Assembly (NCBI GenBank): GCA_028867025.1
Contig: JAGWHC010000001.1
Coordinates: 251,695-315,694, forward strand
Reading direction: 5' to 3'
DNA length: 64,000 nt
Source: Microcaldota archaeon
GTDB lineage: Archaea; Micrarchaeota; Micrarchaeia; Micrarchaeales; CABMGC01
The number at the start of each line of letters is the position of its first letter. Position 1 is the first letter of the stretch. Below the pieces are notes generated by a model, which had not been told where the DNA came from, did not search any database, and was given only the letters and a program-made list of their open reading frames with translations. Positions 33,017 to 41,093 of this stretch are shown here, in pieces. Position numbers and translations under genes: made by a program.

Positions 33017-33643
33017 TTACTTTGCGGCCTCCAGCGCCTTCGGCATCTCTATCTTCTTGACCTGGCGGTCCGGGAACTGCGTGCCCGGCTGGACTATCCT
33101 TACGTATATGCCTATCGCCCCGTACTTTGGATAAGAGGTCACGTGAGCCTCGTCCACCAGCTTGACTGTATCGCCTGCTTTGGGAATGTAGCCGAACCTT
33201 ACCTTGATCTGCTTTGCCTTTGCTCCCTTTGCCGCGAGCTTTCCAGTTGCGACTATCTCGGCGCCGAGCGCGCCGTTGTCTATCACTGTCTTGAGCGTTG
33301 AGTGCAACAGGCTCCTCGCATTTGCGCCCCTCTCAAGCGCGTTGGCTATATGCCTGCCCACGAGCCTGGGCTCGAGCACCTCGTTCTTCACCTCCGCGAC
33401 GCTTATCTGCGGGTTGTCTATCTTGAACCTTGCCTTGATCTCCTGGGTGATCGCGTCTATGGTTGAGCCTCCCCTGCCTATGACCCTGCCTGGATTGGTC
33501 ACATACGCGGTTATCCTTGTTATGACAGGAGTCTTCTGTATCTCGACCCTGGAGAAGCCCGCCCTGCTGAGCGTTTTCTCCAGATATTTGGATATCTCGT
33601 GCTTGACCATCGCATCTTCGATAAACTTTCTTTCCACTACCAT
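33017..33643 (-). CDS. rps3: Ribosomal protein uS3
   Basis: uS3 (208 aa) forms the mRNA entry channel. The N-terminal KH domain has the GxxG loop PGRVIGRGGSTIDAITQEI. The second domain starts at LEPRLVGRHIANALERGANAR. It begins 5 nt after uL22 and is followed 37 nt later by uL29. Confidence 0.96.
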   Translation of the reverse strand: MVVERKFIEDAMVKHEISKYLEKTLSRAGFSRVEIQKTPVITRITAYVTNPGRVIGRGGSTIDAITQEIKARFKIDNPQISVAEVKNEVLEPRLVGRHIANALERGANARSLLHSTLKTVIDNGALGAEIVATGKLAAKGAKAKQIKVRFGYIPKAGDTVKLVDEAHVTSYPKYGAIGIYVRIVQPGTQFPDRQVKKIEMPKALEAAK

Positions 33644-33647
33644 GAGT

Positions 33648-34271
33648 TCACTTCTTTGCCACCGCCTCGGCCTTCGCCGGTGCCTTCTCCTCCCTTGCCT
33701 TGGGCTTCGCCGCGGCTGCAGGCTTTGATTTGACTGAGCGCACCGGGTTCCTTACTCTTATCAGGCGCTTCATGTTCTCGGTCAGGGAAGCGGCGCTCGG
33801 GTTGGCGAGCCCTATCTCGATCTTCGCATACTCGATGTCGCTGTGTGTTCTTGCCGACATGCCATACATTCCCCTGCCCCACGAAAGCGAACCCTTTGAC
33901 GGGTTCCTCCTTGCTATGTTCGTCTTGTTTGCGGACGCGTGGACTATGTAAAGCGAGTCCTCGTCGAGCCCCTTGCTCCTCGAATTCGCTATTGCGTTCA
34001 TCAACGCCAATCTTATTTCCTTAGCCGCCTTTGCCGGATAGGCTCCCTTTCTTCCGCCGAGCTCATGCCTCGAGCCCATGTGCTTGTTGAACTTGTGGAA
34101 TGGAATGGGAGTCTGTATTCTTGCTATGCCCTCTATTACCTCGAACGCCCTGTCTGTCTTCAGGTACCTTATTGCGTCGCAGACGGCGCACAGGTCCTTG
34201 TAGCTCGCGTCGACATCGTATCTCTGCGCCATGCCTACTGAATCGCTTGGTATGTTCATCGAGTATCTCAT
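33648..34271 (-). CDS. rpl22: Ribosomal protein uL22, with an Ala/Lys-rich extension
   Basis: uL22 (207 aa) lines the peptide exit tunnel. The core has RAFEVIEGIARIQTPIPFH, HELGGRKGAYPAKAAKEIR and VHASANKTNIARRNPSKGS, with the archaeal-type insertion. The end is an Ala/Lys-rich tail (AAAAKPKAREEKAPAKAEA) probably exposed and disordered, longer than in most archaea. It abuts uS19 upstream. Confidence 0.95.
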   Translation of the reverse strand: MRYSMNIPSDSVGMAQRYDVDASYKDLCAVCDAIRYLKTDRAFEVIEGIARIQTPIPFHKFNKHMGSRHELGGRKGAYPAKAAKEIRLALMNAIANSRSKGLDEDSLYIVHASANKTNIARRNPSKGSLSWGRGMYGMSARTHSDIEYAKIEIGLANPSAASLTENMKRLIRVRNPVRSVKSKPAAAAKPKAREEKAPAKAEAVAKK

Positions 34272-34664
34272 CTACTTCACCGCGAGGAACTTGCTTCCTC
34301 TGGTTGCCCTTATTCCAGGAGCCGAATGCACGACGCGCTTTGTAGTGAACGCGAACTCACCGAGCCTGTGACCGAGCATGTCCGGCGTTATTGTCATCTC
34401 CTTGAACTCCTTACCGTCATGCACCGCGAACTTCACTCCGACCCAACTTGGCAGTATGACTGCTTCGCGGAGCTGCGTCTTTATCACTTTGCCTCCGCCG
34501 TTCTTCTTCACCTCCTCGATTATTCCCATCAGCTGTTTGTATCCGAGGCTCATGCGCTTCAGCGCCCTCCTCTGCCTTGCTGTTATCAGCTTGGAATAAT
34601 CAGCCAAGCTCATCTTCTGGAGCTCCTCCAGGCTTTTTCCTCTGAAAGCGAATACTCTTGGCAT
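34272..34664 (-). CDS. rps19: Ribosomal protein uS19
   Basis: uS19 (130 aa) lies at the 30S head near the A-site tRNA. It has the motif VIKTQLREAVILPSWVGVKF and VHDGKEFKEMTITPDMLGHR, plus LGEFAFTTKRVVHSAPGI at the end, all typical of archaeal S19. An N-terminal basic helical part is longer than in bacteria. It abuts uL22 and starts 2 nt after uL2. Confidence 0.96.
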   Translation of the reverse strand: MPRVFAFRGKSLEELQKMSLADYSKLITARQRRALKRMSLGYKQLMGIIEEVKKNGGGKVIKTQLREAVILPSWVGVKFAVHDGKEFKEMTITPDMLGHRLGEFAFTTKRVVHSAPGIRATRGSKFLAVK

Positions 34665-34666
34665 CT

Positions 34667-35386
34667 TCAGCTCCTCTTCTTCCTACCTACCCTTCTTGCA
34701 GCTATGTGGCCGACCTTTGCCCCTGGAGGCGCGTTCCTGGATACCATGCTCGAAGCGCCCTTGTGATGCTGCTTGCCTCCGAACGGATGATCGACAGGGT
34801 TTGCCTTGACTCCCCTGTGGTGGGGCCATGGCGCGTTTATTGCATGATGCATGTAGTGGCTCTTGCCAGCGCTGAGTATCGGCTGCGCGTCTGCGCCGCC
34901 TCCTGCTACAGCGCCTATCTGTGCCCTGCACTCGGGCTTTATGTTAGTAATCTTTTTTGATGGCAGAAGCAAGCTTACCACGCCCTGCGTGTGCGAGACC
35001 ACAGTAGCGTAGCTTCCTGCTGTTCTTGCCAGTTTGCCCCCATCTCCAGGCAAGGCCTCGATGTTGTACACCGGTGTGCCGTCAGGTATCTTGTCAAGTG
35101 GAAGAACACTGCCGAGCGTTATTTCTGCACTGCCACCTTCTTGTATTCTTGATCCTACGCGAATGCCCTCCGGAGCGATGAATATCGTTTCTGAGTTGTC
35201 CTCGTAGACGACGCGCATCAACGGCGCGCTGTGCCCCGGATCGTCTATCAGCTCCATCACCTCTCCCGTCATCCTGTTCTCTATCTTTCTGTTCGGGAAA
35301 GTAACGTCCGCCTTGAATGTGTTAGGCGGTTTCCTGAACGCATTGGTTCCGCGTCCACGCCTTTGCTGATGAAGATTCTTTCCCAT
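34667..35386 (-). CDS. rpl2: Ribosomal protein uL2
   Basis: uL2 (239 aa) supports the peptidyl-transferase centre. It begins MGKNLHQQRRGRGTNAFRKP, has the OB-fold part with EGIRVGSRIQEGGSAEITLG and the SH3-like part ending with the conserved PWPHHRGVKANPVDHPFGG, whose histidine lies close to the active site. The order L23-L2-S19 is conserved. Confidence 0.96.
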   Translation of the reverse strand: MGKNLHQQRRGRGTNAFRKPPNTFKADVTFPNRKIENRMTGEVMELIDDPGHSAPLMRVVYEDNSETIFIAPEGIRVGSRIQEGGSAEITLGSVLPLDKIPDGTPVYNIEALPGDGGKLARTAGSYATVVSHTQGVVSLLLPSKKITNIKPECRAQIGAVAGGGADAQPILSAGKSHYMHHAINAPWPHHRGVKANPVDHPFGGKQHHKGASSMVSRNAPPGAKVGHIAARRVGRKKRS

Positions 35387-35394
35387 TCGTTCAC

Positions 35395-35646
35395 CTATAC
35401 TAGCTTTAGCTTGAGCGCTATGTCGCTCGCCTTGAACTTGCCGCTTATCTTTATGTACGCCCTCTTCCTGTTCCTGGGCTCGATCTCAACGTTAACCCTG
35501 TCAACCTTGACCTTGAAGGTGTCCTCGAATTCCTTCTTTATCTGAGCCTTGTTAGACCTCAGATCCACCATGTAAGTGACTACGTTGTTCCTCTCTATCA
35601 TGTTGATCGCTTTTTCAGTGGCTATGGGGTACATGAGCGCGTTCAC
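35395..35646 (-). CDS. rpl23: Ribosomal protein uL23
   Basis: uL23 (83 aa) is at the tunnel exit and is a docking site for SRP54 and the translocon. MYPIATEKAINMIERNNVVTY and FKVKVDRVNVEIEPRNRKRAYI, both partly quoted, match archaeal L23. The first codon overlaps the uL4 stop by 4 nt. Confidence 0.95.
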   Translation of the reverse strand: MNALMYPIATEKAINMIERNNVVTYMVDLRSNKAQIKKEFEDTFKVKVDRVNVEIEPRNRKRAYIKISGKFKASDIALKLKLV

Positions 35647-36503
35647 TGCATCACCATCTCCTTAACCATATGCGCTTTCTGCTTTGTCTCTGTGCCCCTC
35701 GCGTTCATGACGGATTTGCCGATGCCTTCGGCAAGTGACAGGAACGCGGCCTCCGACCAGACTGTAAGCCTAGGCCTGGCTCCCGGAGCAAGCTTCTCGA
35801 CCTTCATCCTGTCAACTCCAAGAACATCGACGCCCGGAATGTTCCTCCCCGCCTTTTCAACGGAGCTCGAATCTTTTGCCACTATAAGAACGCTGTTCCT
35901 GAAATACCTCTTTGCCACCTTTCTCCTCTTGCCCTGGTTCAGCCTTGGGTCATGGGATCTTGAGATGTCTTCGGACAGGCCGAGAGCTGAGAGCACCTTC
36001 AGCAGCTCCCTCGTCCTTGATATCTTTTCGATCTGCGACGACACAACCAATGGCAGCGTGCCCTTCTGGTAAGTGTGATTCTGTTTTATGAGAGCTGAGT
36101 TGCCTGTTCCTGCGACGGCGCTTGAAAGCGCTTTTTCATACTCCTTCCTGTTTATTCTCTCGATTATTGTCTTTTCGACCTTCTGCGGGTGCGCTCTCCT
36201 TCCCTTGACTGAAGAAGGTATCTTCCTGACTGCGCCCATTCCTCCCTTCGCAAGCCTCTGCCTGGGTCTCGGAGGCAGGCCAGTGTGTCTCTGCGTCCTG
36301 TATGTGCCATATCTGCCAGTGTACGATGCCGACGTGTCCATTCCAGCAAGTAGGTAACGGCCCTGCGGCTGGTATTCCCTGCTTTGCTCCGCGAGCAAGG
36401 CGCGCCTGACTATGTCTTCGTTGAATGCTGTGCCGAAAACCTCAGGCAGTGCTATCTTTTTCTCCACCCTGCCATCGGTTTGGTAAACGTCGACTTCCAT
36501 CAA
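35643..36503 (-). CDS. rpl4: Ribosomal protein uL4
   Basis: uL4 (286 aa) extends a loop into the tunnel wall. The loop with RTQRHTGLPPRPRQRLAKGG and the core with ISRTRELLKVLSALGLSED and VGVLGVDRMKVEKLAPGARP-type sequence are archaeal L4. It overlaps uL3 upstream and uL23 downstream by 4 nt each. Confidence 0.96.
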   Translation of the reverse strand: MMEVDVYQTDGRVEKKIALPEVFGTAFNEDIVRRALLAEQSREYQPQGRYLLAGMDTSASYTGRYGTYRTQRHTGLPPRPRQRLAKGGMGAVRKIPSSVKGRRAHPQKVEKTIIERINRKEYEKALSSAVAGTGNSALIKQNHTYQKGTLPLVVSSQIEKISRTRELLKVLSALGLSEDISRSHDPRLNQGKRRKVAKRYFRNSVLIVAKDSSSVEKAGRNIPGVDVLGVDRMKVEKLAPGARPRLTVWSEAAFLSLAEGIGKSVMNARGTETKQKAHMVKEMVMQ

Positions 36504-37465
36504 GCTCCCTGCTTTGATTCAAGCGATATGTATGTTATCTTCGGTGCCACCGGCTTTCTGCTCGCCCTCAACGCCTTCCTTATCCTCAGTAGCCTTTTTG
36601 CCGGGCCCACCACCGAGCCGGCAAGCAGCAGATAATCGTTCTTGATTGTGCCGAAGTTCAGGAAGCCGCCGTTCGGCGTGACGCTTGCAGCATCCTGTAT
36701 TGTGCCTATCTTAAGCACGCGCTTGTTTATCTCGGTCCTGTAGTTGAATCCAAGATGGCCGGCCTGGGGCACAGAGAAAAGGACTTTGCCGGGGCTGAAG
36801 GCGCCGAGAGGGGATATGTGCCTCCTCTTCCCAGTTGCCTTGTGGTACTGCCTCGAAGCTCCGAACCTGTGTATGGGTCCTTCCCATCCCTTGCCCATTG
36901 AAATCCCGATTATGTCTATGAAATCGCCGTTCGCGAGGACCTCGCTTGGCTTTATCTCCTTGCCTATTGCTTTCTCGATGAATGCTATCTTCGAAGCTGT
37001 GTCCTTTCCGCCGACGGGGAACTCGAACCTTATCATCTTCTTTATACCTATTCCGAGAGGCGTTGGATCTGCAAACGCGAGTGCCGTTACCTCGTCGTAC
37101 TCTCCGGCTTTTTTCTTTGCTTCTTCCACGTTGCCCGACTTCACCTTCTTTATCCCGACTTTCTCCGCCATGGCGGCATCGTAGACCTCGGTTGCGGGCT
37201 GCCTGTAGAGGTAGCTTTTCTTGTAGAGCCTTGCTCCGTAAACGAACATCTTTGGGAACACCACGACCGTGGCGGCCCTCGTGATTTCCTGGCCTTTCGT
37301 CGGTGACTGTGAATCGTCTATCATGCCTATGTGGGTCATCCCGGCCTTGAACGCCACGAGAGAGAGGACCGATGGCTCCGCTGGCGTGGGCCAGTTCCTG
37401 ACTCTCGGAAGTAGCCTCTGCGCCCGTCTGTGGGGCCAATATTCTAGCGAACCTCTGTGACTCAT
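36500..37465 (-). CDS. rpl3: Ribosomal protein uL3
   Basis: uL3 (321 aa) reaches towards the peptidyl-transferase centre and opens the operon. It begins MSHRGSLEYWPHRRAQRLLP; this Met at 37465 fits the archaeal L3 start, while the frame extends to 37504. Family blocks are LVAFKAGMTHIGMIDD, MGKGWEGPIHRFGA, KVLFSVPQAGHLGFNYRTE, and the ending LASRKPVAPKITY-like region. Followed by uL4 with a 4-nt overlap. Confidence 0.96.
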   Translation of the reverse strand: MSHRGSLEYWPHRRAQRLLPRVRNWPTPAEPSVLSLVAFKAGMTHIGMIDDSQSPTKGQEITRAATVVVFPKMFVYGARLYKKSYLYRQPATEVYDAAMAEKVGIKKVKSGNVEEAKKKAGEYDEVTALAFADPTPLGIGIKKMIRFEFPVGGKDTASKIAFIEKAIGKEIKPSEVLANGDFIDIIGISMGKGWEGPIHRFGASRQYHKATGKRRHISPLGAFSPGKVLFSVPQAGHLGFNYRTEINKRVLKIGTIQDAASVTPNGGFLNFGTIKNDYLLLAGSVVGPAKRLLRIRKALRASRKPVAPKITYISLESKQGA

Positions 37466-37582
37466 GCCTATGCACTTGAAAAAGTAGCACAGCTGCGCTG
37501 TCAACGTCGAAAACAGCTAACCTAATGGGCGATTTAGGTTTATAAAAGTGTTGGAAACGGGATGTTTGCGGAAGTAAAGCCG

Positions 37583-38020
37583 CTAGTCCTCGTCCAGCCC
37601 GAGCAGTTCCCGGAAAGCCCTTTTAATCGAGTCGGAGAAATCTGAAGCTGCTTCCATCTGCGGGCTTGTCGCCTTCAGCTTGTCCCTCTCCCCCTCGAAC
37701 GACTTGAGAGCGAGTTCGGGATCAGAGGTGAGCGCAACCACGTGGCAGCTCCAGTTGGTTTCGTCTATCATCTGGCTGGCGACGACGGCGATTTTGCTCG
37801 CGTTCCCGCTTGATACCTGATAGACGTTCACCTGTCTTACCACGGTGCCGTCTTCGCTCCGTATTGCGCTACCAACCTTTTCGTAGCTTATGTCCACTGC
37901 CCACGGCAGTCCGCCATGCACGAACTCCTTCATCCTGAGTTCCGGAACCCCGAACTCTGCTGGAGCTATCGTGTACTTGAACCCCTTGTGTTCCCTTAGG
38001 ACGGCTTCTTTTCCTGCCAT
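37583..38020 (-). CDS. Hypothetical protein, 145 aa
   Basis: I do not recognise it. The N-terminal two thirds are beta-rich (YTIAPAEFGVPELRMKEFVHGG; VRQVNVYQVSSGNASKIAVVAS) and the end is an acidic helical stretch (DFSDSIKRAFRELLGLDED). No membrane part. It stands between uL3 and the 38039 gene on the same strand. Confidence 0.5.
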   Translation of the reverse strand: MAGKEAVLREHKGFKYTIAPAEFGVPELRMKEFVHGGLPWAVDISYEKVGSAIRSEDGTVVRQVNVYQVSSGNASKIAVVASQMIDETNWSCHVVALTSDPELALKSFEGERDKLKATSPQMEAASDFSDSIKRAFRELLGLDED

Positions 38021-38038
38021 TTATCCGCCTGTTTCAAA

Positions 38039-38251
38039 TCAGTAAGGATGATTGTGTGGGCTTGCTCTTTGGCGTTTTTGAGGGGCGTCTCTCAGAGGGA
38101 GCCTTGCGTCTGCTATGCGCCGCAGCACCTTGGAGACCTCAAGTTCTGTCTTGGACCTGACTACGCTGTCTATCACCTGCGCTTCTGGGGTTTCGACTAG
38201 CCAGGGTCTGGAGACTGGATTCTTTGACGTTTTGATATTGCCCGCAGTCAT
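38039..38251 (-). CDS. Small hypothetical protein, about 70 aa
   Basis: The Met at 38251 begins MTAGNIKTSKNPVSRPWLVE; a longer frame to 38329 would overlap Pcc1, so the short form is chosen. A helical middle (EAQVIDSVVRSKTELEVSKVLRR, quoted in part) precedes a basic, disordered tail (APQKRQRASPHNHPY). No family is recognised. It follows Pcc1 by about 30 nt on the same strand. Confidence 0.4.
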   Translation of the reverse strand: MTAGNIKTSKNPVSRPWLVETPEAQVIDSVVRSKTELEVSKVLRRIADARLPLRDAPQKRQRASPHNHPY

Positions 38252-38282
38252 TATATCGTCTTTTGAGCTATTTCTTGACGGG

Positions 38283-38531
38283 CTATTTATGCTTTGTGTG
38301 CTGCTTCGTAAAAAGAGAGTCGACGTCACTCACGACCTTTAATTGCTTTACCGCGCTGGACACAGAAGCTAGCAATGCTATTGCATCGTCTGCTTCCACT
38401 CTTATATCCACAGTGCCTGTTCCGGCTTTGAATGTCAGGGATCCTCTTTTATACTTCTTGCCCTTACCCAGAATCCTGACGTAGTCCTTGGCCTTCGGAC
38501 CCAGCCTTAGTCTCAGGATGGCGCTGGGCAC
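38283..38531 (-). CDS. pcc1: KEOPS subunit Pcc1
   Basis: This 82-aa protein fits Pcc1, the dimerisation platform of the KEOPS complex: a beta-beta-alpha-beta-type pattern with KRGSLTFKAGTGTVDIRVEAD followed by a helix DAIALLASVSSAVKQLKVV (quoted in part). Its partners kae1 and bud32 are at 5.5-7.1 kb. It follows eL15 by 8 nt. The family is short and divergent, so the call is probable rather than certain. Confidence 0.75.
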   Translation of the reverse strand: MPSAILRLRLGPKAKDYVRILGKGKKYKRGSLTFKAGTGTVDIRVEADDAIALLASVSSAVKQLKVVSDVDSLFTKQHTKHK

Positions 38532-38539
38532 GCTCTCGC

Positions 38540-39115
38540 CTAATTGTCGCGCCTGCTCATTCCCTGCGCGACGCTCGGCCTGTTCCTGGAGGTCCCGAAG
38601 CCCTTGTTCACAATCCCCCTGAACTTCTTGCCTACGCTTGTCAATCCGCGCGTCGCCCTGCCACGATGGGATATGACTCTTGCGTATGCGGAGTCGTTGA
38701 CTATCGCAGGGTGCGTCCTGTCAAGCAAAATCACCTCGAAGAATTTGTAGTTGCCGTCTTCGCCTACGAAATATGAATTGAGCACCTCGCAGTTTGCAAA
38801 CCTGTTTGCAGCCCTCTCCTCGGCACGTGCCTGAAGCGGCTTCCTGAAGGCGTAGAACCTACCCTCCTTGGACGGCTTCCTTCCGGCCTCTATCTTCCTC
38901 CTCTTGCTGAGCCCGCGGTCCACCCTGACTCTCGCTATCACAACTCCCTGCTTCGCCTTGTAGCCCAGTTCCCTTGCCCTCGCGACATTGGTGGGTTTCT
39001 CGACCCGCTCCACAGGGGACTGCGCCCTCCACGCGGCTATGCGCTGCTTCAGCAGCGTCGATCGCGTAGCGTAGTCCTGCTGGAATGACCTGTTTATGTG
39101 CTTGTAGGCGTTCAC
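38540..39115 (-). CDS. rpl15e: Ribosomal protein eL15
   Basis: eL15 (191 aa) is a large-subunit protein shared by archaea and eukaryotes. It begins MNAYKHINRSFQQDY and has VEKPTNVARARELGYKAKQG and VIARVRVDRGLSKRRKIEAGRKPS (shortened), then YFVGEDGNYKFFEVILLDR and a C-terminal SHRGRATRGLTSVGKKFRG. All are typical. It comes before pcc1 and after priS on the same strand. Confidence 0.95.
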   Translation of the reverse strand: MNAYKHINRSFQQDYATRSTLLKQRIAAWRAQSPVERVEKPTNVARARELGYKAKQGVVIARVRVDRGLSKRRKIEAGRKPSKEGRFYAFRKPLQARAEERAANRFANCEVLNSYFVGEDGNYKFFEVILLDRTHPAIVNDSAYARVISHRGRATRGLTSVGKKFRGIVNKGFGTSRNRPSVAQGMSRRDN

Positions 39116-39151
39116 TTTTCCACCGAGAGAATAAGCCTTGCTCGCTGAATC

Positions 39152-40309
39152 TCACTTGTTGCTAATTATATCTGCCAACCCCTTTAAATACAAATAGGTT
39201 GCAGCGTAGGCCGGCAGTTCAAGTTCCTCGTTTTTGTATGGTCCGAACTCCCTCCCGTTGATGGCAAGCCTGTACCTGGAGTCGGCCCTGACTCTCAGCT
39301 CGCCTGTTTTGAACGCGAGCGCTCCCTTCATCGGGTCGAAAATCTCGAGGGCTGCGAGCGACGGCACCTTCTTGGCTATGAGCCCTGTGCCGCCGTGTAT
39401 AGTGTTTGGCAGGCGCATGAGGTGCGAGGGGTCATTTGTCACTCCCTTGTCTATCCTGTTGCCCTGGTTGATTACCTGCCTGCTTAGCAGGTTCCCGAAG
39501 ACGCTCTCCCTGTTTGGTATGCGTACGAAATCCCAGTTCCCCTGGGATATCTGCTCCCTCACCTTGACTATGTTCTTGAATATCCAGGATGCGGTGACCT
39601 TGTCAATACCAAGCGAAGTGAGGTCCTCCTTGCTGCTCGCGGCGTCAAGGAAAGCCTTCGCGACCTTGCCACGCCATCCGCCGTCTCCGGGCCCTGGTCC
39701 CATCTGCTTCTCGTGCCTTGGATCTATCTTGACAGTGTAGAAGAATGAATTGTAGTCGGGCTCCTGCCCGAAGATGTAGTTGCTTATCTCCTCTCTCGCA
39801 CTTTTGTTCAGCGAGAGCACGCTCTCCTTCCTTATGTGGACATGGTAGCCCCTGTTGCCGCTGAAGTTTATCTCCAGTTCCCTCTCTGAGAAGCCGAAGT
39901 CTGGAACGAGGAAGTTCTCTACCAGCTTTATCACCTCCTCCTTGGCCGCATCGAGGCACTTCTCGCACGCCCATTCCTTTCCGTGCTCTATCCTGCACGG
40001 CAGCTTCACTATATCGCCGGCATCTATGTCGAACCTCAGCTCTGAACCGAGCCATTCCTTCCTGTCCATGGGCGCGTCGGGGTTCTTGTAATAGGCTGCG
40101 GAGTAGTCCACGTGCAGCGGCGCAGTGTCAACTAGATACGAATGCAGCTCCCTTTCGTTCTTGAAAGACGTGTGCCTTACTGCTATCCTGCTCGCAAAAC
40201 TTCCGAATCCGAATTCGCGCTGCTCGATCCTGTCTGGGGCTGCGCCTGTGGCTGACTTGTAGTAATCCCTTATGTATTCGGTCACTGTCTTGTTCCCGAT
40301 GTCTGACAC
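39152..40309 (-). CDS. priS: DNA primase catalytic (small) subunit PriS
   Basis: PriS (385 aa) makes the RNA/DNA primers. The metal-binding motif is SELRFDIDAGD (Asp 94 and 96). The zinc site includes CRIEHGKEWACEKCLD. The sugar- and nucleotide-contact motif is NFSGNRGYHVHI (about 148-159), and a later conserved RLPNTIHGGTGLIAKKV is present. It works with the unusual PriL encoded at 17.9 kb. It lies next to eL15, in an archaeal housekeeping context. Confidence 0.95.
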   Translation of the reverse strand: MSDIGNKTVTEYIRDYYKSATGAAPDRIEQREFGFGSFASRIAVRHTSFKNERELHSYLVDTAPLHVDYSAAYYKNPDAPMDRKEWLGSELRFDIDAGDIVKLPCRIEHGKEWACEKCLDAAKEEVIKLVENFLVPDFGFSERELEINFSGNRGYHVHIRKESVLSLNKSAREEISNYIFGQEPDYNSFFYTVKIDPRHEKQMGPGPGDGGWRGKVAKAFLDAASSKEDLTSLGIDKVTASWIFKNIVKVREQISQGNWDFVRIPNRESVFGNLLSRQVINQGNRIDKGVTNDPSHLMRLPNTIHGGTGLIAKKVPSLAALEIFDPMKGALAFKTGELRVRADSRYRLAINGREFGPYKNEELELPAYAATYLYLKGLADIISNK

Positions 40310-40394
40310 AGGAGCCCCTATCTCTTTCTTGCGCCGAGCCTTTTATACTTTCACGTCGGCTTCGTGAAAGGAATAAAATACTTGGCTGGAAAGG

Positions 40395-40757
40395 ATGATC
40401 ATGGAGGAGGTAAAGCAGGTCATAGTGGTGAGGAAGGACCTGAAGATGGGCGCCGGGAAGCTTGCTGCCCAGGTTGCACACGCATCCATGCTCAGCTACA
40501 CCGAGTCACTAAAGAAAGACAAGGAGATAACGAGGGCTTGGTTTGATAGCGGACAGAAGAAAATTGTGCTTGAAGGCGACGATGAGAAAATGCTGGAGAG
40601 ACTGTACAAGGCGTTCCAGTACGAGAAGGTTCCGTGCGCGCTTGTTAACGACGCTGGCCTCACGCAGCTTCCTCCTGGAACGACAACCGCGCTGGGAATA
40701 GGCCCGGATCTTGCTCAGAAGATAGACAAGTTCACCAAACCTTTGAAATTGCTCTGA
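40395..40757 (+). CDS. pth2: Peptidyl-tRNA hydrolase, archaeal/eukaryal type (Pth2)
   Basis: Pth2 (120 aa) releases peptides from prematurely dropped peptidyl-tRNA. It has KQVIVVRKDLKMGAGKLAAQVAHASM, KIVLEGDDEKMLERLYKAF, LVNDAGLTQLPPGTTTALGI and LGIGPDLAQKIDKFTKPLKL (parts quoted), all matching the family. Start ATG 40395 or 40401. It is divergent from priS. Confidence 0.95.
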   Translation: MIMEEVKQVIVVRKDLKMGAGKLAAQVAHASMLSYTESLKKDKEITRAWFDSGQKKIVLEGDDEKMLERLYKAFQYEKVPCALVNDAGLTQLPPGTTTALGIGPDLAQKIDKFTKPLKLL

Positions 40758-40760
40758 TTT

Positions 40761-41018
40761 CTAGCCATGCCTCCGCTTCAATAGAATCAGGATTATCTGG
40801 AAGGAAAAAGCAATCACATTGGTTATCAATATGGGCAGCGAGGCTAGAACGAACCCATAGATGGCCCACAGTCCATTGCCAGAAGTCATTATTCCGAGCC
40901 ATCCCCAAGAGATATCCTTGGTTTTCCTGGTTCTATAAGATTTGATTATCTGAGGCAGCACCGCAATCGTAGTAAGCGCGCCTGCCACGAAACCCAGAAT
41001 GTCTATCTGACTGAGCAT
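40761..41018 (-). CDS. SemiSWEET-like PQ-loop membrane protein (second copy)
   Basis: This protein of about 85 aa is a paralogue of the one at 30.1 kb. It has the PQ motif in TTIAVLPQIIKSYRTRKTKDIS and three membrane helices. ATG 41018 is preceded by GGTGA; the frame also runs to 41030. It ends with a basic tail (LLKRRHG). It is convergent with pth2 (3 nt apart). Sugar export or uptake as a homodimer is the family role; the substrate is unknown. Confidence 0.78.
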   Translation of the reverse strand: MLSQIDILGFVAGALTTIAVLPQIIKSYRTRKTKDISWGWLGIMTSGNGLWAIYGFVLASLPILITNVIAFSFQIILILLKRRHG

Positions 41019-41042
41019 TTTGTTCACCAAACAGTATCTGCA

Positions 41043-41082
41043 GGCGCCGCCGGTTCAAGTGAGAAAATGAATAGACGGCGCC
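41043..41082. terminator. Inverted repeat between the 41094 gene and the SemiSWEET gene
   Basis: The 7-bp arms GGCGCCG (41043-41049) and CGGCGCC (41076-41082) face each other across 26 nt. The repeat lies downstream of the minus-strand gene ending at 41094 and upstream of the SemiSWEET start. It could act as a transcript end or a small hairpin, but there is no T-run, and archaeal terminators usually are T-rich. Weak. Confidence 0.3.
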
Positions 41083-41093
41083 GCAAGCATTCT

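Noticed and set aside
33648-33800. Ala/Lys-rich end of uL22 as a frameshift artefact
   Set aside because: The frame stays open and ends just 5 nt before uS3; basic Ala/Lys tails are common on DPANN ribosomal proteins.
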